DNA from: Bacillota bacterium | Lineage (GTDB): Bacteria > Bacillota > Clostridia > Lachnospirales > Lachnospiraceae | Direction: 5' to 3' | DNA length: 64,000 nucleotides | NCBI GenBank assembly: GCA_023443225.1 | Contig: JAEZVF010000024.1 | Coordinates: forward strand, 1-64,000 | Shown here: positions 7,024 to 15,950 of the stretch, in pieces | Numbering within the stretch: position 1 is the stretch's first letter | How the letters are laid out: every line of letters starts with the position of its first letter | The notes under the pieces: model-generated | What the model saw: the letters and a program-made list of their open reading frames with translations, nothing else | The model's database searches: none | Told to the model about the DNA's origin: nothing | Position numbers and translations under genes: made by a program

Positions 7024-8310
7024 TTATTTATAATAATCAAACTGAAGGCCATACATTCTTACGGTATCTCCTTCTTGAATATTCAATGCTTCCAGTTCAT
7101 CCAGAATCCCATTTTCTTTTAAGAAACGCTGGAAGAAACCAAATCCTTTTTCTGATTCCAGATTTGTATATCCAAGCATTCTTTCAATTCTTGGTCCTTC
7201 AACGACAAACATATGGTCACTTTCCTTAACTACAGTAAACGGTTCATTTGTAAAATCTAGATTCTCAAGTACGAACTCACGTTCAAATATTACAGGGCTT
7301 TGGTCGATAGAACCTAATAATTCCTTAACATAATATAAGAGCTCTTTTACTCCCTTGCCGGTAACGGCTGAGATAGGAAATACCTTAATCCCTTTTGGTT
7401 CAAAAGCATCCTGAAGTTTTTTAATTGCTTCCTCTGCTTCTTCTTCATAAAAAACATCCAGTTTGTTCGCCGCAATTACCTGGGGTTTGTTCGAAAGTTC
7501 CTCATTATATGCAGATAATTCTGCATTAATCGTTTCAATATCTTCCACTGGATCTCTGCCTTCTGTAGAAGCTGCATCTACCACATGAACAATAACTTTG
7601 GTTCTTTCGATATGCTTTAAAAATTCATGACCTAATCCAATCCCTTCAGATGCACCCTCGATTAGACCAGGAATATCTGCCATAACAAATCCATCGTTAC
7701 CATCTAAATCAACCACACCTAGATTCGGATTCAAGGTAGTAAAATGATAATTTGCAATCTTAGGCTTTGCATTTGTAACTCTAGATAACAATGTAGATTT
7801 ACCTACATTTGGGAACCCAACCAAGCCGACATCAGCAATTACCTTTAATTCCAATGTTACATTCATTTCTTGAAAAGGTTGTCCAGGTTGTGCATACATA
7901 GGAGCCTGCATGGTAGGCGTTGCATAATGTTGATTACCTTTACCGCCATTTCCTCCACGTAACAGAACTTCTCTTCTGTTATCATGAGACATATCCGTGA
8001 TTACCATACCGGTCTCTGTATCTTTAACAACAGTACCTTCCGGCACTTTTATTACCAAATCATTGCCGTCTTTTCCGGAACAACGTTTCTTACCACCGTT
8101 TTCACCATCGCCGGCACAATATTTTCTTATATATCGGAAATCAGCTAATGTGTTGATTCCATCGTCAACCTCAAAGATTAAATCTCCGCCTCTTCCACCG
8201 TCGCCGCCATCCGGGCCACCGGCTGGTACAAATATTTCTCTTCGAAAACTTACATGTCCGTCCCCACCTTTACCGGAACGTATATATATTTTAGCGCTAT
8301 CCGCAAACAT
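7024..8310 (-). CDS. obgE: Obg GTPase
   Basis: Obg is an essential GTPase of 50S assembly and stress signalling. The 428-residue protein has all three modules: the glycine-rich Obg fold (about 1-157, with GKGGDGHVSFRRE and PDGGDGGRGG), the G domain (G1 GFPNVGKST near 165, G3 DIPGLIEG, G4 NKLD), and the C-terminal OCT domain seen in Gram-positives. The ATG at 8310 is placed after GAGG by eight bases; a GTG three codons earlier is less likely. Its leader contains a large folded element. Confidence 0.97.
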   Translation of the reverse strand: MFADSAKIYIRSGKGGDGHVSFRREIFVPAGGPDGGDGGRGGDLIFEVDDGINTLADFRYIRKYCAGDGENGGKKRCSGKDGNDLVIKVPEGTVVKDTETGMVITDMSHDNRREVLLRGGNGGKGNQHYATPTMQAPMYAQPGQPFQEMNVTLELKVIADVGLVGFPNVGKSTLLSRVTNAKPKIANYHFTTLNPNLGVVDLDGNDGFVMADIPGLIEGASEGIGLGHEFLKHIERTKVIVHVVDAASTEGRDPVEDIETINAELSAYNEELSNKPQVIAANKLDVFYEEEAEEAIKKLQDAFEPKGIKVFPISAVTGKGVKELLYYVKELLGSIDQSPVIFEREFVLENLDFTNEPFTVVKESDHMFVVEGPRIERMLGYTNLESEKGFGFFQRFLKENGILDELEALNIQEGDTVRMYGLQFDYYK

Positions 8311-8353
8311 TTTTTTCACCTCAATTTCATAAATTACAATTAATCTACTTATT

Positions 8354-8470
8354 GCAGATTAGAAACTCAAGGACTTTGTCCTTTCGTTCACGTTGTACTT
8401 ATTCATGGAAGTTCTGCCATTTTTCCGTGCGAGACACGGAAAATGACAGCTCTTCCATGGACTAATCTGC
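8354..8470 (-). other. Branched RNA fold or MITE-like element upstream of obgE
   Basis: Outer arms GCAGATTAG (8354-8362) and CTAATCTGC (8462-8470) pair perfectly. Inside are a 25-26 base hairpin with few mismatches (8404-8429 with 8435-8459, loop CGAGA) and a small hairpin AAGGAC-TTT-GTCCTT (8369-8383), giving a three-way junction. A 14-base direct repeat with two mismatches, TAATCTACTTATTG (8341-8354) and TAATCTGCTTATCG (8463-8476), flanks it. It could be a regulatory leader of obgE or a small non-autonomous transposable element. Confidence 0.6.
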
Positions 8471-8520
8471 TTATCGTGTATAGTATAATCGGAAATGGTT
8501 AAAATTACAACAAAAACCAT

Positions 8521-8564
8521 AAAAGAAACCCCAAATTCATGATTTAATCAAGAATTTGGGGGTT
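8521..8564 (-). terminator. Terminator of rplU-prp-rpmA
   Basis: On the minus strand a 12-base arm (AACCCCCAAATTC, one extra base bulged) pairs with GAATTTGGGGTT and is followed by TTCTTTT. It lies 16 bases after the rpmA stop, so obgE is probably read from its own promoter or by read-through. Confidence 0.85.
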
Positions 8565-8579
8565 CATAATCATCTCATA

Positions 8580-8867
8580 CTATTTAGATTCTACTGGATA
8601 AACAGAAGCTTTCTTCTTATCTCTGCCTTTTCTTTCGAATCGAACAATACCGTCTACTAAAGCGAATAATGTATCATCTCCACCACGTCCAACATTATTT
8701 CCTGGATGTATTTTAGTACCACGTTGTCTGTAAAGAATATTTCCAGCTAATACAAACTGTCCATCTGCTCTTTTCGCGCCTAATCTTTTAGCCTCGGAAT
8801 CTCTACCGTTCTTAGTAGAACCAACACCCTTTTTATGAGCGAAAAATTGAAGGTTCATATTTAACAT
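8580..8867 (-). CDS. rpmA: 50S ribosomal protein L27
   Basis: L27 reaches into the peptidyl-transferase centre of the 50S subunit. The 95-residue product begins MLNMNLQFFA-HKKGVGS, the Firmicutes-type N-terminal extension that the protease Prp removes after FFA; the protease gene is next door. The ATG at 8867 follows AGGAGGTG. It is the third gene of the rplU-prp-rpmA unit and precedes a strong terminator. Confidence 0.97.
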   Translation of the reverse strand: MLNMNLQFFAHKKGVGSTKNGRDSEAKRLGAKRADGQFVLAGNILYRQRGTKIHPGNNVGRGGDDTLFALVDGIVRFERKGRDKKKASVYPVESK

Positions 8868-8904
8868 AACCTACACCTCCTTGATAATCAACTACAGAAT
8901 TAAT

Positions 8905-9231
8905 TTAACCCTGTTGTACAAATTTAATATATTTCTTTCCATAATCATCTTGTATTCCCTGCAAACCAAGAAATAAAGAATTCAGTAATAAACTAGACTC
9001 ATTACTAAGATTTGAAACAATCTTGAAATCTATCATTCCTTTATTCTCATCTTCTTTAAATTCAAAGACATCTGAAGTAAATTGTTCAATAGAATTCATG
9101 GTATTAATTACAAGCGCAGATACGGCCGCACAAATAATATCCTGTCCACTTTCCGCAAAACCTGCATGCCCAGAGCATTGAAAGCCAATAATCTTACCAT
9201 CTGCATTATTATAAATCGATACTTTAATCAT
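8905..9231 (-). CDS. prp: Ribosomal-processing cysteine protease Prp
   Basis: Prp cleaves the N-terminal extension of L27, an essential step in Firmicutes. The 108-residue protein has catalytic His22 (CSGHAGF) and Cys34 (GQDIICAAVS), with the standard spacing and the following helix VINTMNSIEQ. It lies between rplU and rpmA as in nearly all Firmicutes, 16 bases after rplU. Its presence fits the cleavable L27 N-terminus next to it. Confidence 0.95.
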   Translation of the reverse strand: MIKVSIYNNADGKIIGFQCSGHAGFAESGQDIICAAVSALVINTMNSIEQFTSDVFEFKEDENKGMIDFKIVSNLSNESSLLLNSLFLGLQGIQDDYGKKYIKFVQQG

Positions 9232-9247
9232 ATCATTTTCCTAATTA

Positions 9248-9556
9248 TTATGCATTGATTTTTTCAATCTTAACCTTAGTATATGGCTGTCTGTGACCAT
9301 TCTTCTTGTGGTATCCGGTTTTTCTCTTGTATCTGTAGACAACAATTTTCTTATTCTTGCCTTCTTCAACAACTGTTGCAGAAACACTAGCGTTAGCTAC
9401 GGTAGGATTTCCTACTGCTAATTCACCTTTGTTTACTACAAGTACCTGATCAAATGTTACAGTTTCACCAGCTCCTACACCAAGCTTTTCTACTCTAATG
9501 ATATCGCCTTCGGCTACTTTGTACTGTTTACCACCTGTTGCTATAATTGCGTACAT
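9248..9556 (-). CDS. rplU: 50S ribosomal protein L21
   Basis: L21 binds 23S rRNA on the 50S subunit. The 102-residue product starts MYAIIATGGKQYKV and ends in the family's basic KRKTGYHKKNGHRQPYTKVKI segment. The ATG at 9556 has AGGAGGT upstream; ten in-frame codons before it include that site and are not coding. It is the first gene of the unit and has a consensus promoter and a leader likely to fold. Confidence 0.97.
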   Translation of the reverse strand: MYAIIATGGKQYKVAEGDIIRVEKLGVGAGETVTFDQVLVVNKGELAVGNPTVANASVSATVVEEGKNKKIVVYRYKRKTGYHKKNGHRQPYTKVKIEKINA

Positions 9557-9651
9557 ATGGCACCTCCTATTATCATTACTCGCCAACTATGGTGTCTGTT
9601 TTCTAATATAATTAAAAATGAACAGAACTTAAGACCTCGTTGTGCGGCATA
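9557..9651 (-). ncRNA. Candidate L21 leader
   Basis: A leader of about 95 bases separates the rplU promoter from the gene. Firmicutes often carry a conserved L21 leader here through which the protein regulates its own operon. The leader contains possible short hairpins, including ATACTTTAGTAT at its 5' end, but I could not confirm the conserved fold by eye, so the assignment rests mainly on position. Confidence 0.4.
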
Positions 9652-9658
9652 CTAAAGT

Positions 9659-9687
9659 ATGATAACATAGTCGGTAGTTTTTGTCAA
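9659..9687 (-). promoter_or_regulatory. rplU promoter
   Basis: On the minus strand TTGACA (9682-9687) and TATCAT (9659-9664) are 17 bases apart. Transcription would start near 9651, giving the leader described above. Confidence 0.7.
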
Positions 9688-9805
9688 CCAACAAATATTT
9701 TTAGATTACATTTTTATTGATATTATCTTAACCTTTTTTACACTTCTGAATTACACCATAATAAACTCCTATACAACTCATAAATTACCCCTACTTTATT
9801 GCTTT

Positions 9806-11542
9806 TTAGTCCACCCTTTTCATTTTCTTAACTAATGAAACGAATTCATCTTTGTATTCGTCTGAAGATACATCCAATTGTTCAAGTGTATCCAGAATCA
9901 TGTCGTAGTTAGCAGTTCCCTTGTATTCACTGTCACGAAGAATCATTCCAAAAGCAGCAACAGAGCTGGCAAAGGCAAGATTTTCAGGCATTTTGCTTGA
10001 GTAGTCTCTTTTATCTACGGTTTCTGATATTAATTTACTCTTATCATGCTCCGGTTCCTTATAACGTATGTTAATGGTAAGCCATTCCTTACTATTTGAA
10101 CCTTTATCATTCTTTTGATATTTCAGATTGCTATTCGGCAGTTCCTGTTTTGAATCAACTTCCAACAGTTCATAAAGTGCGGTTACTCTGTGCCCTGCAC
10201 CAATTTCACCAGCATCCTTTGTATCATCATTAAAATCCTGTGCGTCTAACATTCTGTTCTCATAACCGATTAATCGATACCCTTTGATCTGGGATGGATT
10301 AAATTCAAGCTGTAGTTTTACATCTTTTGCTACGGTAAACAGGGTTCCGCCCATTTCTTCTACTAATACTTTTTTCGCTTCCATCATGGAGTCGATATAG
10401 GAATAATTACCGTTTCCATTATCGGCCAATGCTTCCATTTTATTGTCTTTTATATTTTCAGTTCCAAACCCTAATACGGATAAGTAAACGCCATTTTTTC
10501 TCTTTTCTTCAATTAATCTGGTGAGCTCACCTTCACTGGATAATCCAACATTTAAATCACCATCTGTTGCTAGGATTACCCTGTTGTTGCCTCCTTTAAT
10601 AAAATATTCTTCAGCAATGTCATAAGCTCTTTCAATTCCGGCAGCTCCTGCTGTACTTCCGCCAGCATATAGATTCTCGATTGCATCCACAATCTTAATG
10701 GTCTCATCTCCCCGTGCGCCTTCTAGAACTACACGCTCATCACCAGCATACGTAACAATGGATACTCTGTCACCTCTATTCAGATTCTCGGTGAGTAGGA
10801 TAAATGCTTTCTGCATTAAAGGCAATTTATCTTCAGAATCCATAGAACCTGACACATCAAGTAAAAATACAATATTAGAATTTGGTCTTTCTCTAAAATC
10901 AATGTCCTCTGCTTGAAGACCAACCAATAAAAGTTTTGAATTTTCATTCCAAGGACAATCTGATAATTCCGTATTCACGGAAAATGGTACCTTACCTTGG
11001 GGCTTCTTATAATCATACTTAAAATAATTAATCATTTCTTCAATTCTTACAGCATCCGGCACCACCGAACTATTTTCATAAATCATTCTTCGTATGTTAC
11101 TATAAGATGCGGTATCAACATCGATTGAAAATGTGGATAATGGATAATCCTGAACAGATTGAAAACCGTTTTCAATGATAGCATTATACTCTTCTGTATT
11201 ATACTCTTCTACATTGTACGCATCTGTAAGCTTAAGACTTTCATCATATTCTATTGCCGCAGTATCAGCAATTAACTCTTGTGAGCCAGACACATCCTCT
11301 TTTTGCAGTGTTGAATCTTCAACATAAGGGGTTTCATATTCGTTACCATCCGATATTTGTGCCGGATAATTTGTTGTAGATTCACTGATCTGCGTCTCTT
11401 GTACGGCTTCTGTTTCAAAAGACTTTTTGCCGCAAGCAGCAAAACTTGTTACTGTCAACACCAAGCCCAAAGTCAAACAAATCCAACTTTTTGCAACGGA
11501 ACTCCAAGATTTTTTCATAAACATATTCATCTTCTTTTTCAT
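9806..11542 (-). CDS. vWA-domain lipoprotein (YfbK type)
   Basis: An extracytoplasmic protein of unknown role, 578 residues. A signal peptide ends in the lipobox FAAC with lipid-modified Cys37. Next comes an acidic linker (about 40-125), a von Willebrand N-terminal domain (about 130-220, NYPLSTFSIDVDTASY-like), a vWA domain with an intact MIDAS metal site (Asp229-x-Ser-x-Ser, DVSGSMDSED), and a C-terminal region like DUF3520. This is the YfbK architecture, thought to mediate protein contacts via the metal site. ATG 11542 follows AGGAGG; the TTG six codons upstream overlaps it. It lies between ybaK and rplU, where rng would usually abut rplU. Confidence 0.88.
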   Translation of the reverse strand: MKKKMNMFMKKSWSSVAKSWICLTLGLVLTVTSFAACGKKSFETEAVQETQISESTTNYPAQISDGNEYETPYVEDSTLQKEDVSGSQELIADTAAIEYDESLKLTDAYNVEEYNTEEYNAIIENGFQSVQDYPLSTFSIDVDTASYSNIRRMIYENSSVVPDAVRIEEMINYFKYDYKKPQGKVPFSVNTELSDCPWNENSKLLLVGLQAEDIDFRERPNSNIVFLLDVSGSMDSEDKLPLMQKAFILLTENLNRGDRVSIVTYAGDERVVLEGARGDETIKIVDAIENLYAGGSTAGAAGIERAYDIAEEYFIKGGNNRVILATDGDLNVGLSSEGELTRLIEEKRKNGVYLSVLGFGTENIKDNKMEALADNGNGNYSYIDSMMEAKKVLVEEMGGTLFTVAKDVKLQLEFNPSQIKGYRLIGYENRMLDAQDFNDDTKDAGEIGAGHRVTALYELLEVDSKQELPNSNLKYQKNDKGSNSKEWLTINIRYKEPEHDKSKLISETVDKRDYSSKMPENLAFASSVAAFGMILRDSEYKGTANYDMILDTLEQLDVSSDEYKDEFVSLVKKMKRVD

Positions 11543-11560
11543 AAAACGTCCTCCTCTCAA

Positions 11561-11587
11561 TTAACAGTTATTTTATTGTACTGTTAA
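11561..11587 (-). other. Inverted repeat in leader of vWA gene
   Basis: TTAACAGT (11561-11568) and ACTGTTAA (11580-11587) form a perfect 8-base inverted repeat with an 11-base loop, a few bases upstream of the ribosome site. It could be an operator or a small leader hairpin. Confidence 0.45.
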
Positions 11588-11660
11588 ACATTAGACGAAG
11601 CGTTTTCTGATTTGGTTCCATTTTATGTTATTTTTATAAATGAAGCTTGGTATTCGTGTT

Positions 11661-12131
11661 TTAATCGGTTAACTGACAGGTAACCGCACCAGTATAAGCA
11701 ATTAATTCTTCCGGATTTACTAGCAATTGACATCCACGAATACCTGCACTTATCGTGATTCTATCAAAAAGAATTGCCGTCTCATCTATATATGTTGGAT
11801 ACTTTTTCTTCATTCCGACCGGTGAACATCCCCCTCTAATATAACCGGTTAATCCTAATAAATCTTTCACATGTATCATTTCAATCTTCTTATCATTAAC
11901 TGCCACTGCTGCTTTTTTTAGATTAAGCTCTGTATTTACCGGAAGGCAGAATACCAGAATACCCTTTTTCTCACCTCTTGCTACTAAGGTTTTAAATACC
12001 TGTTCTGATGGTAAACCAATCTGTTTCGCAACATGTTCCCCAGAGAGGTCATTTTCGTCTACCTCATATTCTAAAGCATCATATTCAATCATGGCTTTTT
12101 CTAATAAGCGCATTGCATTTGTCTTTAGCAT
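11661..12131 (-). CDS. ybaK: YbaK/EbsC-type Cys-tRNA(Pro) deacylase
   Basis: This editing enzyme hydrolyses cysteine wrongly attached to tRNA-Pro. The 156-residue product covers the YbaK fold: KTNAMRLLEKAMIEYD start, the GLPSEQVFKTLVARG segment with the conserved lysine, the LPVNTELNLKKAA helix, and the GYIRGGCSPVGMKKKYP motif that identifies this subfamily. The ATG at 12131 follows AAAGGAG by eight bases; a GTG three codons earlier is alternative. It lies 20 bases after rng and is likely co-transcribed. Confidence 0.93.
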   Translation of the reverse strand: MLKTNAMRLLEKAMIEYDALEYEVDENDLSGEHVAKQIGLPSEQVFKTLVARGEKKGILVFCLPVNTELNLKKAAVAVNDKKIEMIHVKDLLGLTGYIRGGCSPVGMKKKYPTYIDETAILFDRITISAGIRGCQLLVNPEELIAYTGAVTCQLTD

Positions 12132-12151
12132 ATTGTTCACTCCTTTTGACC

Positions 12152-13336
12152 CTACAGAAATTGTTCATGTAAAGGCTTTCTAACCTTTTTTCTGGTTACT
12201 TCAATCAGATTTAAAGCTGTCATGTCAACCAGAGAAGTCTTGATCGGATCCTGCTGGAATAAATCATTTAATTCCTTTATCAGTTTATCCTTATTGCTCT
12301 GCTCCGCCATATCAATGAAGTCGATGATAATGATACCTGAAATATTTCTAAGCCGTAATTGCTTTGCTATCTCATGGGCAGCTTCCAAATTTACTTTTAA
12401 AAAAGTATCCTCTGCCTTCTTTTTACCACCGATCGCTTTTCCGGTATTTACATCAATGGCAGTTAACGCTTCCGTTGGTTGTATGATAATAGAACCGCCG
12501 CATTTTAACCATACTTTTTCACGTAAAGCATTTTGTAATTTCACATGAATACTATATAAATTTTCTAAGGATATTAATTTATCCTCATAAAATTGTAATT
12601 TTGGTAAATCTTCTTTCTGATAGTTTGTTAAATAAGAACTCATTTCCTTAAAAATTTCTTTATCATCCGTTAGAAACTCATCCATACTGTCAGCAAAACC
12701 GTCCCTGATATTGCATATATATCCCGGTGGCATCTGATACAAAAGGGAAAATGGTGTTTTGTGAACACCATAGTCTACAATTTCACGGTATTGCTTTGTC
12801 AAAAAATCAATTTCTTTTAAAATTACGTCATCCGATTTAAAAAGGGCATTGGTTCTAACGATGAATCCATAGAATTCACCTTTTTGATTTTGAAGTAGTT
12901 TCTTCAATCGATTTCGCTCTGCATCATCTTTAATCTTTGATGAAATTCCAATCATCGATTTACCATGAACTAAAGCAACATATTTACCAGTAAAATTCAA
13001 ATTCGTTGTTATGACCGGTGCTTTGGTCTTAATATCTTCTTTTGATATCTGTACCAGTATTTCATCACCAATTACAATTTTATTTGTTTTTTTGGGTTTT
13101 AAGTATATGGGAGCTATGGCATCTTCAAGGGAAAGATAACACATTTTGCCTTCGCTTATCTCGACAAATGCAGCATTGATATTTTTAACAATATTTTTAA
13201 CCTTGCCAACATAAATATTGCCAAGAATATTGTCTTTTCCTAAACAATCCACATTAACCTGAACCATTTCACCATCTTCATAAATAGCTGAAATGATTCG
13301 ATCCTTTTGCCTGACCGTTATTAATTTATTATTCAT
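12152..13336 (-). CDS. rng: Ribonuclease E/G family protein, short C-terminus
   Basis: RNase E/G enzymes cut single-stranded A/U-rich RNA and mature rRNA. The 394-residue protein has the S1-like N-terminal domain (NILGNIYVGKVKNIVKNINAAFVEI), a 5'-sensor region, and the DNase-I-like catalytic domain with metal-binding Asp residues in AIDVNTGK and IIIIDFIDMAE. It stops at RKKVRKPLHEQFL, just before the place where E. coli RNases E and G have the CPxC zinc-link and small dimerisation domain, so both are absent. The ATG follows AGGGGAG. It sits between DUF2344 and ybaK. Confidence 0.9.
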   Translation of the reverse strand: MNNKLITVRQKDRIISAIYEDGEMVQVNVDCLGKDNILGNIYVGKVKNIVKNINAAFVEISEGKMCYLSLEDAIAPIYLKPKKTNKIVIGDEILVQISKEDIKTKAPVITTNLNFTGKYVALVHGKSMIGISSKIKDDAERNRLKKLLQNQKGEFYGFIVRTNALFKSDDVILKEIDFLTKQYREIVDYGVHKTPFSLLYQMPPGYICNIRDGFADSMDEFLTDDKEIFKEMSSYLTNYQKEDLPKLQFYEDKLISLENLYSIHVKLQNALREKVWLKCGGSIIIQPTEALTAIDVNTGKAIGGKKKAEDTFLKVNLEAAHEIAKQLRLRNISGIIIIDFIDMAEQSNKDKLIKELNDLFQQDPIKTSLVDMTALNLIEVTRKKVRKPLHEQFL

Positions 13337-13355
13337 GTTAACTCCCCTTTAGTGA

Positions 13356-14141
13356 CTATTCTACGTTTGTAGTTTGATCTAATGGTATTAGGTCTCTCTT
13401 TGTCTCATCACCCATATCGGCATATACTTCCATACGATGTACCTGGTAAGCAAAAGGATTAAATTCAATTCCTTCCTGCTTGCAAAATGCCTCCATTACT
13501 AATTCCGGTTTTAAATTATTCACACTACCAGTTGCCAGTTGCATATATAGTTTTATACCACTTGTAAAACTTTCAGCAACTGTTGGTTTCTTCTCTATCC
13601 CAGGAGTTTTCTGAAGTTTCTTATGAAAGTCCTCTTCTGTAAATGCAACACAATAAATAAGAGGCTTAATATCAACTTCCATTTCACTTTTTTTCGTTTT
13701 TTTATTAATTACAATGGTTTCCTGATGGTAAAACTTATCAAATTTGTCTTCCAAGGATTCTTTATCCATAAAATCATAACCGTCTTTTATCGACACCATA
13801 TAATCTGCTGCAGCTACAATAGACATGGCATTTTTACTATCATCAGGTAAAACTTGAAAGTTTACCACCTGAATATTCTCAGCCATAACTGCGTTAATTC
13901 GATTCATCATTTCTTCTGGAGTATCACAGCTTAGAAGCTGTACATCCATATACTCGCTATCACTTGTCAGCCCCACACCAAGAGGTGCTGCAAAGGATAC
14001 TAACTGATGAGGACTAAATCCCTGTGAATACTCTACATCAACATCAGCCCTTCGAAATGCTTTTTGAAAATATCTCATGATATCGAGGTGCCCAATAAAC
14101 TTCAAAGGACCTGATTTTGTAAACTTTATACGAATCTTCAT
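13356..14141 (-). CDS. TIGR03936 / DUF2344 radical-SAM-linked protein
   Basis: A 261-residue protein of unknown function that in most Clostridia accompanies the TIGR03960 radical SAM protein, either adjacent or fused. The hallmark N-terminus KFTKSGPLKFIGHLDIMRYFQKAFRRADVDVEYSQGFSPHQ-like pattern is clear (split here: residues 5-45), followed by ASPLG-like FAAPLGVGLTSDSEYMD. It ends 19 bases before rng. Its radical SAM partner lies upstream, but a SulP transporter gene intervenes. Start ATG is preceded by GAAGGT. Confidence 0.9.
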   Translation of the reverse strand: MKIRIKFTKSGPLKFIGHLDIMRYFQKAFRRADVDVEYSQGFSPHQLVSFAAPLGVGLTSDSEYMDVQLLSCDTPEEMMNRINAVMAENIQVVNFQVLPDDSKNAMSIVAAADYMVSIKDGYDFMDKESLEDKFDKFYHQETIVINKKTKKSEMEVDIKPLIYCVAFTEEDFHKKLQKTPGIEKKPTVAESFTSGIKLYMQLATGSVNNLKPELVMEAFCKQEGIEFNPFAYQVHRMEVYADMGDETKRDLIPLDQTTNVE

Positions 14142-14181
14142 GTGTCTTACCTTCTTTCATTCCAAGCATACAATGGAATTA

Positions 14182-15837
14182 TTATTTTAAACTTTCTGCT
14201 CTTAACAATGCTGTATCAATATTCTCGCAGAAATTTTCTTCCCCCACGTCTTGTACAAATCCCGCCTTAACCATTAAGGACATCGGTTGTTCCTGCACAT
14301 GGGATAAGATCAACGTGATTTTCTTCTTATTACAAGACGCCAATATTTTTTTCATAATTCGCAGACCCGATGCATCCATAGCCGGTACACTTCTCATCCT
14401 AAGAATAACAGCTTTCATTGATGAACCTAACGATATATCCATAAATTTATCCGTATCAGCAAAGAACATTGGCCCTTCAATTTCGTAAACTAAAGTATTG
14501 GAAGGAACCTCTCTTAGATTTAACCGTTCTGAATTGCTGTCTTCATCTTCATCCCTAGTATCGTCTTTATATTTCCAGCTATATACCCCAGCAACATCTG
14601 CCATCCGCTTCATAAATAAAAGAGCAGCTAATACAATTCCTATTTCAATAGCAACCACTAAGTCAAAGATTACTGTAAGTAGAAAGGTCGTAATCAAAAC
14701 TAGGATATCACTCTTTGGAGAAGTTTTTACTAGGCTGACAAATTCTCTCCAACCACACATATTATAAGCAACAACGATTAAGATAGCTGCTAATGCAGGC
14801 ATTGGAATTAAGCCTGCTAATGGCATTAATATAAGAAGAATGAGTAACAAAGTAATGGAGTGAACGATTCCTGCAATTGGAGTACGTCCACCATTTTTAA
14901 CATTGGCTGCAGTTCTTGCAATTGCACCGGTAGCAGGAATTCCACCAAATAAGGAAGAAAAAACATTACCCACACCCTGAGCAACTAATTCCATATTAGA
15001 ACGGTGGCGGCTGCCAATCATACCATCGGATACCACACAGGATAATAAGGATTCAATTCCAGCTAAAATTGCAATCGTAAAGGCCGGTCCCAACAATTTT
15101 TGTATCATATGAAAATTGACATGAGGTATGGATAGCGACGGAAATTGGGAAGAAAGTTCTCCATATACACTTCCAATCGTATTTACCTTCATAGCAGTTA
15201 ATTTAACAATTAAAGTGGTTACAATGATGGCAATTAAGGTACCCGGTATCTTTTCAGTTACCTTAGGCCAAAATAGTATAATCAGTATGGCAATCATACC
15301 GATAAAGAAAGCAGAAGGGTTAAAACTGCTGATATTCTTTCCATAAGCAATTATCTTTTCAATAAATTCTGAAGGAACTGCTTTCATAGTTAATCCTAAA
15401 AAATCTTTTATCTGACCAGCAAATATACCAACAGCAATTCCGGCTGTAAAACCGGTTGTTATCGTGTAAGGAACATATTTTATTAAACCACCAAATTTAA
15501 AAAGTCCCATTAAAACCATGATGATTCCGGCCATGATGGTAGCAACTATTAGCCCATCCATACCGAATTCTTCCACAATACCATAAATAATAACCACAAA
15601 AGCTGCCGTTGGTCCACCAATCTGCACGCGGCTTCCACCCAGAAAGGATATAAAAAAACCGGCAATAATTGCGGTATATAATCCTCTCTCTGGATTCACT
15701 CCTGATGCAATGGCAAGGGCGATTGACAGAGGTAATGCTATAATTGCAACGATAATACCGGCAATTACATCTTTGATAAACTGCTCCTTAGTATAAGTTT
15801 TCATAGTAGAAAACAGTTTTGGTTTCAACTTATACAT
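14182..15837 (-). CDS. SulP-family anion transporter with STAS domain
   Basis: SulP proteins move sulfate, bicarbonate or other anions across the membrane. The 551-residue product has about 10-12 hydrophobic segments over residues 20-425, including the family signature ALPLSIALAIASGVNPERGLYT near the start and GGIPATGAIARTAANVKNGGRTP in the middle, then a cytoplasmic STAS domain (about 445-545, with MDASGLRIMKKI). The substrate cannot be told from sequence. ATG 15837 follows GGAGG; a TTG five codons upstream overlaps it. It separates two genes that are normally neighbours. Confidence 0.93.
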   Translation of the reverse strand: MYKLKPKLFSTMKTYTKEQFIKDVIAGIIVAIIALPLSIALAIASGVNPERGLYTAIIAGFFISFLGGSRVQIGGPTAAFVVIIYGIVEEFGMDGLIVATIMAGIIMVLMGLFKFGGLIKYVPYTITTGFTAGIAVGIFAGQIKDFLGLTMKAVPSEFIEKIIAYGKNISSFNPSAFFIGMIAILIILFWPKVTEKIPGTLIAIIVTTLIVKLTAMKVNTIGSVYGELSSQFPSLSIPHVNFHMIQKLLGPAFTIAILAGIESLLSCVVSDGMIGSRHRSNMELVAQGVGNVFSSLFGGIPATGAIARTAANVKNGGRTPIAGIVHSITLLLILLILMPLAGLIPMPALAAILIVVAYNMCGWREFVSLVKTSPKSDILVLITTFLLTVIFDLVVAIEIGIVLAALLFMKRMADVAGVYSWKYKDDTRDEDEDSNSERLNLREVPSNTLVYEIEGPMFFADTDKFMDISLGSSMKAVILRMRSVPAMDASGLRIMKKILASCNKKKITLILSHVQEQPMSLMVKAGFVQDVGEENFCENIDTALLRAESLK

Positions 15838-15950
15838 TTCAAAAACCTCCAAATCTTATTAAATTATTATGTCAAAAATCACTACAATATAACATAATAA
15901 GCCTTTGGATTTTATAATTCAAGTAAATTAATTAAATTTTTAATAAATAT

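Noticed and set aside
7997..8332. A 111-codon plus-strand open frame opposite obgE
   Set aside because: It is the antisense shadow of the glycine-rich Obg domain and is Pro/Ser rich for that reason.
12152..13336. Frameshifted or truncated rng pseudogene
   Set aside because: The catalytic domain is complete, the stop lies just before the next gene's ribosome site, and no Zn-link sequence is found downstream in any frame, so it looks like a genuine short form.
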